Shown here: piece by piece, positions 45,801 to 52,026 of the stretch
Layout: the number at the start of each line of letters is the position of its first letter
Position numbering within the stretch: the stretch's first letter is position 1
Assembly (NCBI RefSeq): GCF_009647655.1
Contig: NZ_WJFD01000001.1
Location: 2,914,001-2,978,000 of the forward strand
Length of the DNA stretch: 64,000 bases
Source of the DNA: Chitinophaga sp. SYP-B3965
GTDB taxonomy: Bacteria; Bacteroidota; Bacteroidia; Chitinophagales; Chitinophagaceae
Direction of reading: 5' to 3'
The notes under the pieces: model-generated
What the model was told of the DNA's origin: nothing
Database searches by the model: none
What the model saw: the letters and a program-made list of their open reading frames with translations, nothing else
Program-made: the position numbers and the translations under genes

Positions 45801-47077
45801 GCCAAAGTGCCGGTTATGGTAATACGGCCCGATGAACTGCCGGCCATATTAAGACTACCTGTGACCTTATTGGAGGTGGGTGATTGTGTAATAGTGGTGC
45901 CGGCGGAAAAGCCGCTGTTAGTAACGTTAGTGATGGTGAATCCACTGAGCGGTATTATATTTCCGTTCGCATCTGTAAGACTGTCTGTAAACAGTATATT
46001 TGACAAAGCAACAGGGTTATCATTAGCTACGTCTATCTGGTAAGAAACCTGGTTCGCGCTATACGTATCGGGAACACTTCGCAGCACATCCTTGTCGGCC
46101 CTTTTGGTGATACGGATATTACCGGGTGTTGTTACCATGATATTCCTGATCTCATGATAGTTAAACCCGTTCCCCGTAGAAGCCGCGAAACCGATTTTCA
46201 TGAAGCTTGGCGGTATAGAACCCACTGGCGTGAGAAAGGTTAACAGGTCAATAAAGTTGCCGTTGGCCGTCTTTTTCCATCTGACAGTTATACTGTATCG
46301 ATTGACACCTGACGGTTTTATATCGATCTGCACACGCCGGAAGAATTGAGCATCTGTAGGCCGCGTAGAGGTATATGTGTTATAGTCGATCTCATTCTCC
46401 GCTCCATCTCCTATAGTGGTGCCAATATTCTGCACCGAGCCGGCCTTAAGGGTTACACCGCCGAGATAGGGGTTAGTTGTAGAGGGATTAGAAGTGGTGG
46501 CTCCCCTGATTGAGATGGAATTCGGCCGCAGGTATGGGAAATCTACGTTAGGTCCTATTGGGGCACCGGCTATAAAGTCTACACCACCATTACGCCCTTC
46601 GTTTGCGGTTGCAAAGTTGCCAAATTCATCAATGGCCATACCCAGGAAACCACCCGAAAGACCGGGGTCCGTATCATTGTTGGCATAACCTAAAGAGCCT
46701 CCATAGGCGCCTAATGTAAAAGTTGAAACGCTTGCGTCGAACAGGAATACAGTAAAACCATCGGCTCCATTGTAACCAGCGTCGTTACTGGGGCGCCATG
46801 ATTTATACTCAAATTCGATCAGTGCGCCCAGTGAGGAAGGGAATGATTTATTGATATAGGCATACCCTCTTTGGGCGTTACTAGCCGGTGTTAACCGGAG
46901 CCATCCCTGATTGACGGGATCGGGAGAGCCAGATGTTAGCTTGGCTGCGTCTCCCATAATGATGGTGCCCTGCGTTGTACTACCCTTAAAGGTTTCCGTG
47001 AGCGTAAACTGAGCTTTCAAATTCAGTTGTAAAGTCAAAAGAGAAACGGAGAAGAGGAATAAAACCTTCTTTTGCAT
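33815..47077 (-). CDS. giant T9SS adhesin with L-type lectin-like domain and ~28 DUF11 repeats
   Basis: The product is about 4420 residues from the ATG at 47077 (MQKKVLFLFSVSLLTLQLNLKAQ), chosen because it gives a proper signal peptide; the frame is open to 47146. A lectin-like jelly roll (about 46140-47010) has GYNGADGFTVFLFDA and GGFLGMAIDEFGNF. Two DUF11 units follow, then three Ig-like/T9SS-type Cys units (about 44470-45280), then about 26 DUF11 units of ~115 residues built on K(S/T)GP..AG..(I/V)TYT. Near the end are a cadherin-like unit (VTINVLLNDD) and the type-B sorting domain: IPTLFTPNGDGRNDQF, IVNRWGNEVF and GTYYYVLRGKRD. It should be exported by T9SS and displayed as a long fibre. 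Adhesion or gliding is the likely role. Confidence 0.93.
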   Translation of the reverse strand: MQKKVLFLFSVSLLTLQLNLKAQFTLTETFKGSTTQGTIIMGDAAKLTSGSPDPVNQGWLRLTPASNAQRGYAYINKSFPSSLGALIEFEYKSWRPSNDAGYNGADGFTVFLFDASVSTFTLGAYGGSLGYANNDTDPGLSGGFLGMAIDEFGNFATANEGRNGGVDFIAGAPIGPNVDFPYLRPNSISIRGATTSNPSTTNPYLGGVTLKAGSVQNIGTTIGDGAENEIDYNTYTSTRPTDAQFFRRVQIDIKPSGVNRYSITVRWKKTANGNFIDLLTFLTPVGSIPPSFMKIGFAASTGNGFNYHEIRNIMVTTPGNIRITKRADKDVLRSVPDTYSANQVSYQIDVANDNPVALSNILFTDSLTDANGNIIPLSGFTITNVTNSGFSAGTTITQSPTSNKVTGSLNMAGSSSGRITITGTLAAVPIGNVLNNTANIIPTDISDPDIDNNTAVVSTPVLAENVDIIVQKSTNTPCLSASGNTFTTTVHNMGTVATTAAGNKIVLIDSFPATYTFAANSNPGWTVVGPVTSGANKIVTYSNISTLASGAATSAITYTLTAPGGVTGYTDKVTAYYMNSSNVDIELVPNRGNNSASNLMQVVSANPTVTTPITYCLNGTAVPLTATATGGNTLLWYRSQGGVSSVNAPTPLTTPAGTTAYYVTQTNGTCESGYSQINVAVQAAVVAGAIGSAQTICNGATAATLTSTTAGSGGSGTSSYRWENSIDGGTTWTTISGQTGTTCAPGSLTQTTRIRRVFISTLNGVGCEAATAPVIITVQNIPTAGTVDASQSICTGSQPAALTSSTNGTGSGTLTYRWESSPNGLVWTIISGQTGTVYAPGTLTATTLYRRTTISTLSSNVCTSSPGTPVTITVLQPPTASSAGPDITQNNSGIFTMQGNTPSIGSGSWAVVSGTGTIIDPSIFNTTVTIPANSSAILRWTIANIPCASSTDDVAITYTRSSNLQVTQTVDNTNPIVDENVVFTVTVKNNGPTDATGVVVTDLLPAGYTFVSASSGSYNSTTGEWTVGNLSNSISQTLNLTAQVNANQSDYTNTTTVIGTEADIVPSNNTATVNNIIPVRSADIQLSKTASPKPAVAGQPLTYTITIQNNGPSNLLTTDVFSIAENLPPAFAVSSYNASVGTFNSTTHNWSGLTLTPGQTASLTITGSVAATATGSITNTATISVPVAMNDPNLTNNSQTDNTAISRVLDLGISKTASPKPVQAGTALTYILTLTNNGPSTLLPADIINITDNFPAGFTSSSFTPSAGTFNSTNGNWTGLSVATGQTATLTIAGNVAATVTGSLSNTASVSEPVGTTDNNPSNNTATDNTIVNRVADLSIVKTALPDPAIAGEAMTYSIQLVNNGPAALLPADVVNIADLLPTGFTPSGYGTTFGTFDSNTGNLTGLSLLAGEIVTITITGVVAPSLTGSLTNSATVTAPTDITDPVSLNNATSVNTVVIAKPVLNITKTGASSLTAGASVTYTLQVANAGSSDAINAAIIDAVPASISGVTWTATAAGAASIISGVTGSGNSIAVNVNIPAGSTNTITVNISGTLDAGATGNITNAASVASSEPQGSGTNSSITSSVTSTSGVVISKSSPSAVVAGELVNYRIEIGNNGPSNATGIQIADLVPASISTVSWSTLVQGSAAITSGASGTGNAVNVTANIPAGTSNKVIIDVSGTVLPGFIGSITNTAVATPQETGTTPVSANAVTQISSHPVFTISKSGPATAIAGNNINYIISVRNTGPSNSTNTSITDVIPATLSDVSWTSLVTDGTATITAGATGTGNIINVTGNFNANSTIQINVNGNINPNVLTPVSNTATVTPSEAGVTPVLSNTVTTNVNSRSGLTISKNGPSTIISGSTITYTIEAGNNGPSDAVGAAIADAIPASIIDPSWTSTVQGAATILSGGNGAGYNLQTVVNIPSGAGNKVIITIIGKVDPTLNAGITNTATATPQESSSPAPQSSVTTTANRTPVVAITKSGPTALLAGANITYLVEVINIGQSDALNMAVSDMVPPEIGGVSWSAIASGTASISNGSTGAGNNLVLEVNIPAGSDNKILLTITGKMSGAFNGTLQNQAVATPAEAGTVPVTSAVTTTVSKIPVLAIQKTGPASINSGQVVTYTIRVNNTSTANANAAVITDNVPANIQQVTWTAMANGGAAITAGAAGSGNNISVTADLPGETSSEVVITVNGVLDASATGNLVNSATVTPAEPGAATKISADVVTQVIKSPSVSLLKTGPATANAGQTVTYVIEAVNNGPSNADNIVISDIIPVLLTNVSWTAVANGNSLITTTSGTGDVNVSGNLLVDNANSIQITVTGTIPSAQLNTTMTNTAIAIPVETGVAVSSNSVQTTIINRSGIAISKSAPAVINAGETVNYTLTITNNGPSNAVAALIEDNVPADISNVSWTAISTGSALVTQGTGGTGNSIAVTANIPVGNTNTVVVNITGQLNADFTNTTLTNAATVTPSESGNPVVNSNNAVTNVNIQSDLRMSKTGPGSLSAGEIVTYVLTVGNQGPSDVTGAVITDNLPAEIRNATWTVATVGTATANTGSGTGNVNLTASLKAGGADKVIITIVGQVDPFTTATTLVNTAEATPPAGITDPSPASDAITSNIARTANVRIVKSGPSDGRAGDQVIYTLRVTNEGPSNAPATTIIDNMPAGIVSQTWVTSASGGANISQTSGTGDVLLTADIPSLTGVVEVTVTGILNPGLTTGAAITNISSVSVASGITDPELTNNTSQVVTNIDNEATFLVSKSGPANANVGDNVTYTISVKNTGLGDITNATIVDNVPADVQVTSWQAIANGSASIQAGAPTSGNTNAISTVADIPAGSGNSVLLTIQGIILPTAGSSFTNTAEVTSGNVKHSSVVTSVNRSTDISVVKAGPQTLAAGEDIIYTVNVFNNGYVSVQGLQIVDNVYSFISNVTWDATVTGTATITGVTSGTGNSILITGDIPAGQSNYITLTIHGTLPSGLPNTNILNSAEVIMPAGVTDYNPANNISEITTGVALRPNVTVLKSGPGSANAGNSIAYTINISNSGPSDAYGVVISDIINAAITGVMWTATTANGAIISSGATGNGNNLSALADIPAGGNITFFISGVISPDFSGNIDNTAAAAIGAAPPVLSPVITTVVSKQVNLSIIKSGMPSLSAGLPITYTIEATNAGPSNTTGSVITDNIPASIQQAAWSTTILNGATVTANPTGTGNNLSVTANIPANGRVLITVTGTVASSTTMDLTNIAVLTPAEPGHQPVSSQPVITVIRKTPQLQLIKSAAPTAASGEQITYTLHLSNDGPSDAVDTRLSDAVPTEISNVQWTATAVAGASISNGQTGNGNNVLLLCNVPVGGFVDVVIIGTIDPLFRGTLVNTATAIPSESGIPEQQQTVSTVITPAVGLVISKSGPAQINAGNMITYQVVVTNNGPSTALNASITDMVAAQISNPQWTAVAEGNAVILSGSDGIGSNVAVTANIPANAADRIIINITGVIAPSYQGDITNTATVLPAETNIAVPSTPVVTTVNRVPVITITKSAPEALRSGNTITYLIEVANTGNGDAQNLSVSDIMPAVFTDVKWNAEALGSATISASSGTGNVAITAGIPAGSGNSVNIRITGLIPTSFDGNIVNTVTATPAESTAVVASSSVTTAVFRASVALVKTATNTVVKAGDVIRYDLVITNTGSSILTDVTVIDPGADAGSIVPGITASIVPGESATVNAAHTVTQQEADLGSVINSAIVDARAQDEAGVSDISGQTVSDDIPTVTIITARSSVTLVKTAAPVNPTAGEVINYTLILRNTGNVTLYNLVVTDPKAVVSGSPVAILFPGQVTTLSASHVLTQADVDAASFSNSAAVTATPASGSNITDLSGTGEENDDPTVVTLQPAGTITLTKTADNAVTKAGDVINYTIVVKNSGNVTLTAINIADAGADAGSIVPATIPTLEPGNSATITATHTVTQTNADRGIYRNMASATATDPKGNSIVLPQSDDPNTPAINDSATSIITPAATVNVVKTGVLASDGNHISYSFIITNTGNVNLNSILLLDAKIGLNRTPGSNLAPGVAHTETYEYPITQADRDMGSVTNSATVSANTPTGITVTDVSGTSAMNDDPTVTTLSTTASLTLVKTGVFSGNIITYTFAVTNTGSVTLSNITYSDVKLGITGKALDAPGGLPPGGMLTATEVYTVTAADRTVGTVTNSASVNARTIAGVSVTDISGTAAGNNTPTVTPVPNNPVAHDDAVTTNANTPVTINVLLNDDPVNSTFDLQSIAIVTRPVQGLVTIHNNGTVTYTPAVGYTGGDSFTYRVKDASGFYTNTATVTITISFNNIKIPTLFTPNGDGRNDQFVIVGLNQYIENELIIVNRWGNEVFRQKNYQNTWKATGLHEGTYYYVLRGKRDNSNQWEIIKGYVTLIKTLNP

Positions 47078-48606
47078 GCGAGTTACGATCATGAGTAGAG
47101 ATACAATTGCATAAATGAATAAGGATACACTTCGCCTTCCCCTCAAGCAGGAAAGGACGTCAGATTTTCTATTAAAAAACTTACTTGATCAGTATGTTTT
47201 GGCTACTGACATTAATATAATAGGCATACTCCGGCGGTACAAACAATAAAGCTTGCGTACACTGGCAAAATGGTGCATGAAGAAGCTAATTCACATAGCT
47301 CTTCCAGCTGCTTGATAATAATTTTAATGTCATCTTAAAATCATTATCAAATACACATTCATGGGTTATTATTAATGAGATTAATCATGCTCCTTGTTGA
47401 GGAACAATTGCTGCTCGTGGAGACAAATAGTTTGAAATATCGGGAGATGCTAAGAACGGATATCTCTGGTAAATGCTTAAAAACAACATATCTGAGTCTC
47501 AGAAATGAATAAGAGTAGTATGGACTTTTGTTGATTTTCATTATAGAAAATACTAAGTCACATTGAAATCATTTACGGATATGCGTGATATTTTATCTAA
47601 AAAGTGAGGTTGTTATAATTCCTTGCTATGGTTTCTCATTCGTGCCAATAGGTATAGTCTGGTTATTCACCAGCAAAGGTACTAAACAAAAAATCACAAA
47701 ACAAAAAATGAACACTGATTAACAAAAAAAGATCATAACACATTCATTCATCATATGGCAAACAAGTTTGTGCAGATGCAACCTCCAGGATTATAAAAGG
47801 CATTAGGCACTAGCTAAATATTTGCGGAGAAGCCTGGTACTATTAAAATTACCTACACGCTTTGCGGATACCAGTATTAATGCAAACATGTTTTCGATTG
47901 TCGATTTCCGTCAAAAAGGTTTACGCTGAAATATCCTCCATGTTTAAGCAGTAGTCATAAGTATCCTGGAATGACAATTGAGGAACAAATGGAGCATCAG
48001 AGACGTTCCGGAAAAACTGAAAGAGCTTAATGCAAAGCTAAAAAATTTGTTTTTAATAAGGCATACTAAGAAATGATGCTCAGAATGATCAATAAACAGG
48101 TTCAGGAGCAGAGACGCTATTACTATTCTATTCTTTGACAAAATAAGTTTAAATCATTGCCGTATTGAACCCGGATTTATAGCAGACTTTTTTCCAGCTA
48201 CAATAAACAAAAAATAAAAAGTTCCTCACCCTGTTCTACCTGGAACTAATACCAAACAAAATAGCCATTAGAGTTGCCGGTTTTTTATCAATCTAAACAA
48301 TTTTAATAACCTTCCGAAGGGTTCGATCGAATACTCGCCTGCTCCAGGCGGTATGTGCGCAGGCATCCTTTGCAAACAAAGGCATAATGTTTCCAAACAC
48401 CCCTTCCTGTAAGTGATATAAATACTATTGGTATCGTTTGCATATAAATGCCAGATATTTATCTTGAAAAATGCCTGGAACAAGATAATTCCACGGCTGT
48501 AAAACTTACTGGAAAAACCACATTCTTATCATGAAGACCAAAGGGTTAAAGAAGTGTAATCACTACCCTTTACCTGAAAATACTATTATTTTAAGGTAAA
48601 AAAGAG

Positions 48607-48616
48607 CAATCGATTG
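48607..48616. promoter_or_regulatory. LacI-type palindrome upstream of susC (distal)
   Basis: CAATCGATTG is a perfect 10-bp palindrome with the central CG typical of LacI-family operators. It lies 11 bases before a TACATTTG -7 element at 48628-48635. Confidence 0.45.
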
Positions 48617-48627
48617 TTTTTTTTCAA

Positions 48628-48635
48628 TACATTTG
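48628..48635 (+). promoter_or_regulatory. -7 promoter element, possible distal PUL promoter
   Basis: TACATTTG matches TAnnTTTG exactly. The transcript would have a ~230-base leader before the SusC start at 48869. The palindrome at 48607-48616 covers the -20 to -30 region. Confidence 0.4.
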
Positions 48636-48771
48636 TTTTGAAGGTCTTATCGAGTGACCATGAAATTGCCAAAATCAGTACCAGAAAAGTGATTAAAAAC
48701 TTCCACTAACTAAAAACAATTTTATTCCACGATGCAACCAAAGAAAAAGACTAACTAAGACAGCTTGAATC

Positions 48772-48787
48772 ATGCAAACGATTGCAT
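48772..48787. promoter_or_regulatory. LacI-type palindrome upstream of susC (proximal)
   Basis: ATGCAAACGATTGCAT has perfect 6-bp arms (ATGCAA/TTGCAT) and a near-symmetric CG-containing centre. This is the pattern of LacI/PurR-type operators. It is 81 bases before the SusC start codon. No LacI-family gene is found in the window. Confidence 0.6.
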
Positions 48788-48868
48788 TCAATGACGTTAA
48801 TTTCGTCCTGGCAGGTAGGTAGCACCGCCCGGATTTTATATTTCTTGCCTCACTTTAAATAAAGCGTT

Positions 48869-51800
48869 ATGTCAGATTATTTACACAATTGTCCATCTCC
48901 CCGTTGGCTACGTGTCCGGTGGATATATTTGGCCTGGATCCCAGTGGCCTGTTTTTCCACCACAGTATCCGCAAAAGGGACGGCAGCAACTGCCACCTAT
49001 TTCCAACAAGAAACACGCGAGATCCGTGGCCGCGTAACGGATGAAACTAAAACACCATTGCCTGGTGTTACAGTAGCCGTGAAAGGTACCAAGCAAGGTA
49101 CCGTTACAGATGCCAGCGGATTTTACGTGCTGAAAGTGGCCGCTTCTTCCGGCGTTCTTGAGTTTACCTTTATTGGTTATGCCAAACAGGAACAGGCTTA
49201 CTCTGATTACAAAGGAGTAGATGTTCAATTAGGCCTTGATCAGAAAGCACTCGGTGAAGTAGTGGTAGTAGGTTATGGTACACAGAAAAAAGTAAACATG
49301 GTAGGTGCCGTTTCTGCAGTTAAAGTAGATGAAGCCATCACCAGCCGTGCTTTGCCAAATGCTTCTTCCGCACTCTCAGGTCTGGTGCCGGGTTTAGCTG
49401 TAACACAATCTACCGGTATGGCTGGCCGCAATGGCGCCTCTCTCATGATTCGTGGATTAGGCACTGTAAATAATGCTAATCCACTTGTAGTAGTGGATGG
49501 TATGCCGGATGTAGATATCAACCTGATCAACATCAACGACATTGAAAGTATCTCTGTACTGAAAGATGCCACCTCTGCATCTGTATATGGTTCCCGCGCG
49601 GCAAATGGTGTGATCCTGATCACCACCAAATCCGGAAAAGGCCTGAAGAAAACACAGCTCAACTTCAACGGATCTTTTGCGTTAACCAAACCTACGAAGG
49701 CTTATGATTTCATGGCGGACTATGCGCGTGGGCTCACCATGCACCAACGCCAGAATGCTGTTGGTGCAGCACGTGCCTCATGGGATTTTAAAGATGGTAC
49801 AATAGATCAGTGGATGGCCATGAGCATGATAGATCCGCTTCGTTACCCTAATACGGACTGGTGGGATGTGATCGTTCGCGACGGGCAATTAAAAAATTAC
49901 AATGTTTCTGCTACCGGTGGTGGCGAGAACTCCAATTTCTTCATCTCCATTGGAGTAATGGACGAAAAAGGCTTGCAGATCAATAATGATTATTCCCGTT
50001 ACAATGCGCGCTTTAACTATGATTACAAACTGCGCAAGAACATGAACGTTGGTGTACGCTTCAATGGTAACTGGAGCAAATTTGTGTATGCCCTGGAAGA
50101 TGGTTTTACGGATGATGCCACTTCCAACACCGCAGGTTTTGACCTGCAATATGCGATAGCAGGTATTACACCCTATGATCCTGTAACTGGCTACTATGGC
50201 GGTGTAATGGCCTACAATGAAGATGCGCAGGCATACAATCCATATACAGTATATCAGAATACACTCAACCGTACCAACAGACAGGGCGCTAACAGTACCT
50301 TCTACCTTGATTGGTCTCCCATCGAAGGGTTAACTGCACGTATTGATTATTCCCTTAATTACTACAATCAATTCCGCTGGAATGCCAATACGCCTAACAA
50401 AGCTTTCAATTTCCAGACCAATACCTTTGGCACCCGCGTTTATGTAGGGGACAATGCCGGCGTAGGCAACTTTACCAATACAGGGTATAAGAGCATGCTG
50501 AATGGTAGTCTTAATTACAAGAAAACAATTGCCAAACACCACGAAATAAGTGCCATGGTAGTGTACAGTGAGGAATACTGGTACGACCGTTCCCAGGGAT
50601 CCAGCCGTAACGACAGGTTCCATCCCACCATGCATGAAATTGATGCGGCACTTACCACTACACAATCAACAGGTGGTAACTCCAGTACAGAAGGGCTCCT
50701 CTCTTATATCGGCCGCGTGAACTATACCGCCTTTGACAAATACCTGTTTGAATTCAATGCACGGTATGACGGTTCTTCTAAATTCCTACCAGGCTCACAG
50801 TATGGTTTCTTTCCGTCAGTAGCATTAGGATGGCGTTTTACAGAAGAGAATTTTATCAAGCAATACACTGAAAATATCCTCAGCCAGGGTAAATTCCGGA
50901 TCTCTTATGGCTCACTGGGTAATAACAGTGGCGTTAGCAGATACGAACAACAACCAACGCTGGCTGCTGCTGCCTACATAATAGGTGCAAACATGGACGC
51001 CACCAAAGGATTTGTGAACACCAAGCTGGTGAATACTTCCTTAAGCTGGGAAACAAATACCGTGTTAAACATTGGCCTGGACCTGGGATTCCTGGACAAC
51101 AGGCTCACGGCCGAACTGGATTATTACAACCGTTTAACAACAGGCATGAACAGGCCTTCGGATATGTCTAACCTGATTTCTGGTGGTTATGTGGCGCCAA
51201 GGAGGAATATCGGCAACCTGCGCAACAAAGGTGTAGAACTAAACCTTACCTGGTCTGACAAAATTGGTGAAGTAAGATACGGAGTCAACCTGAACGGATC
51301 TTATAATAAAACTACGCTGGAGAAATGGAATGAATTCCTGGGCAAAGGTTACACCTTCTTAGATATGCCTTACCACTTCTTGTACACGTTTGAGGACATC
51401 GGCATTGCACAAACCTGGGAAGATGTTTACAATGCCACACCACAAGGTGCATCACCCGGAGATATGCTGCGTAAAGATTTAAATGGCGATGGCAGGATCA
51501 CCGCAGAGGATAAGAAAGCCTATCCAAATATTCAGCGTGACAGGCCTACCACTTTCTATGCTATGAATGCAAATGTTGCCTGGAAAGGTATTGACCTGTC
51601 TATCCTCTTCCAGGGCGCTACCGGCCGTAAGGACTATGTAACCAATAACTATAACAACACCAATCCTGCCGGAAAAAGATATGCCTGGACCTGGGATCTT
51701 TGGAACAACGCATGGTCACTCGATAACAGGGGCGGTTCATTACCACGCCTGTCAGGGAATGCAAACAGGGAAGAAACTACTTTCTGGCTGGATGATATGA

Positions 51801-52015
51801 CCTATCTCCGTCTGAAAAATATTCAGCTCGGTTATACCCTTCCTGCTGATCTGCTGAAAAGGATCGGCGTAAGGCAATTCCGCATTTTTGGTTCTGCAGA
51901 GAACATCATGACCCTTACAAACTATCGCGGTCTGGATCCTGAAGCAACCGGCAACAGGAGTAATGCATACCCCGTGAATAAATCTTATTCCGCAGGTGTT
52001 AATGTGGGCTTTTAA
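48869..52015 (+). CDS. SusC/RagA-type TonB-linked outer-membrane transporter
   Basis: The product has 1048 residues. The N-terminus has a late hydrophobic signal (WIYLAWIPVACFSTTVSAKG), an unusually long leader with a Trp/Arg-rich start. A carboxypeptidase-regulatory-like domain follows (IRGRVTDETKTPLPGVTV), then the TonB-box/plug region VVVVGYGTQKKVNMVGAV, SALSGLVPGLAV and LKDATSASVYGSRAANGVIL. The beta-barrel ends RQFRIFGSAENIMTLTNYRG and AGVNVGF. It imports oligosaccharides with the SusD lipoprotein encoded 11 bases downstream. First gene of the PUL. Confidence 0.96.
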   Translation: MSDYLHNCPSPRWLRVRWIYLAWIPVACFSTTVSAKGTAATATYFQQETREIRGRVTDETKTPLPGVTVAVKGTKQGTVTDASGFYVLKVAASSGVLEFTFIGYAKQEQAYSDYKGVDVQLGLDQKALGEVVVVGYGTQKKVNMVGAVSAVKVDEAITSRALPNASSALSGLVPGLAVTQSTGMAGRNGASLMIRGLGTVNNANPLVVVDGMPDVDINLININDIESISVLKDATSASVYGSRAANGVILITTKSGKGLKKTQLNFNGSFALTKPTKAYDFMADYARGLTMHQRQNAVGAARASWDFKDGTIDQWMAMSMIDPLRYPNTDWWDVIVRDGQLKNYNVSATGGGENSNFFISIGVMDEKGLQINNDYSRYNARFNYDYKLRKNMNVGVRFNGNWSKFVYALEDGFTDDATSNTAGFDLQYAIAGITPYDPVTGYYGGVMAYNEDAQAYNPYTVYQNTLNRTNRQGANSTFYLDWSPIEGLTARIDYSLNYYNQFRWNANTPNKAFNFQTNTFGTRVYVGDNAGVGNFTNTGYKSMLNGSLNYKKTIAKHHEISAMVVYSEEYWYDRSQGSSRNDRFHPTMHEIDAALTTTQSTGGNSSTEGLLSYIGRVNYTAFDKYLFEFNARYDGSSKFLPGSQYGFFPSVALGWRFTEENFIKQYTENILSQGKFRISYGSLGNNSGVSRYEQQPTLAAAAYIIGANMDATKGFVNTKLVNTSLSWETNTVLNIGLDLGFLDNRLTAELDYYNRLTTGMNRPSDMSNLISGGYVAPRRNIGNLRNKGVELNLTWSDKIGEVRYGVNLNGSYNKTTLEKWNEFLGKGYTFLDMPYHFLYTFEDIGIAQTWEDVYNATPQGASPGDMLRKDLNGDGRITAEDKKAYPNIQRDRPTTFYAMNANVAWKGIDLSILFQGATGRKDYVTNNYNNTNPAGKRYAWTWDLWNNAWSLDNRGGSLPRLSGNANREETTFWLDDMTYLRLKNIQLGYTLPADLLKRIGVRQFRIFGSAENIMTLTNYRGLDPEATGNRSNAYPVNKSYSAGVNVGF

Positions 52016-52026
52016 AAGTTATAATC

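Larger units (their letters stand above)
47147..48868. other. 1.7-kb AT-rich region without a supported gene
   Basis: No frame here has a domain, signal peptide or neighbour logic that I can support. The largest readings (60-71 codons at 47359-47541, 47944-48141 and 48268-48483, minus strand) look random. The region carries promoters for the flanking adhesin and SusC genes, two LacI-type palindromes near its right end, and many A/T tracts. It may contain an unrecognised RNA or remnants of lost genes. Confidence 0.6.

Noticed and set aside
34220..46688. Many plus-strand open frames opposite the giant adhesin
   Set aside because: They mirror the repetitive Ser/Thr/Ala/Val-rich coding strand and have no starts, signals or domains of their own.
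47944..48141. 65-codon minus-strand open frame in the desert
   Set aside because: Hydrophobic stretch only, with no neighbour logic or family match that I can recall.
48268..48483. 71-codon minus-strand open frame in the desert
   Set aside because: No domain, signal or ribosome-site evidence; composition looks random.
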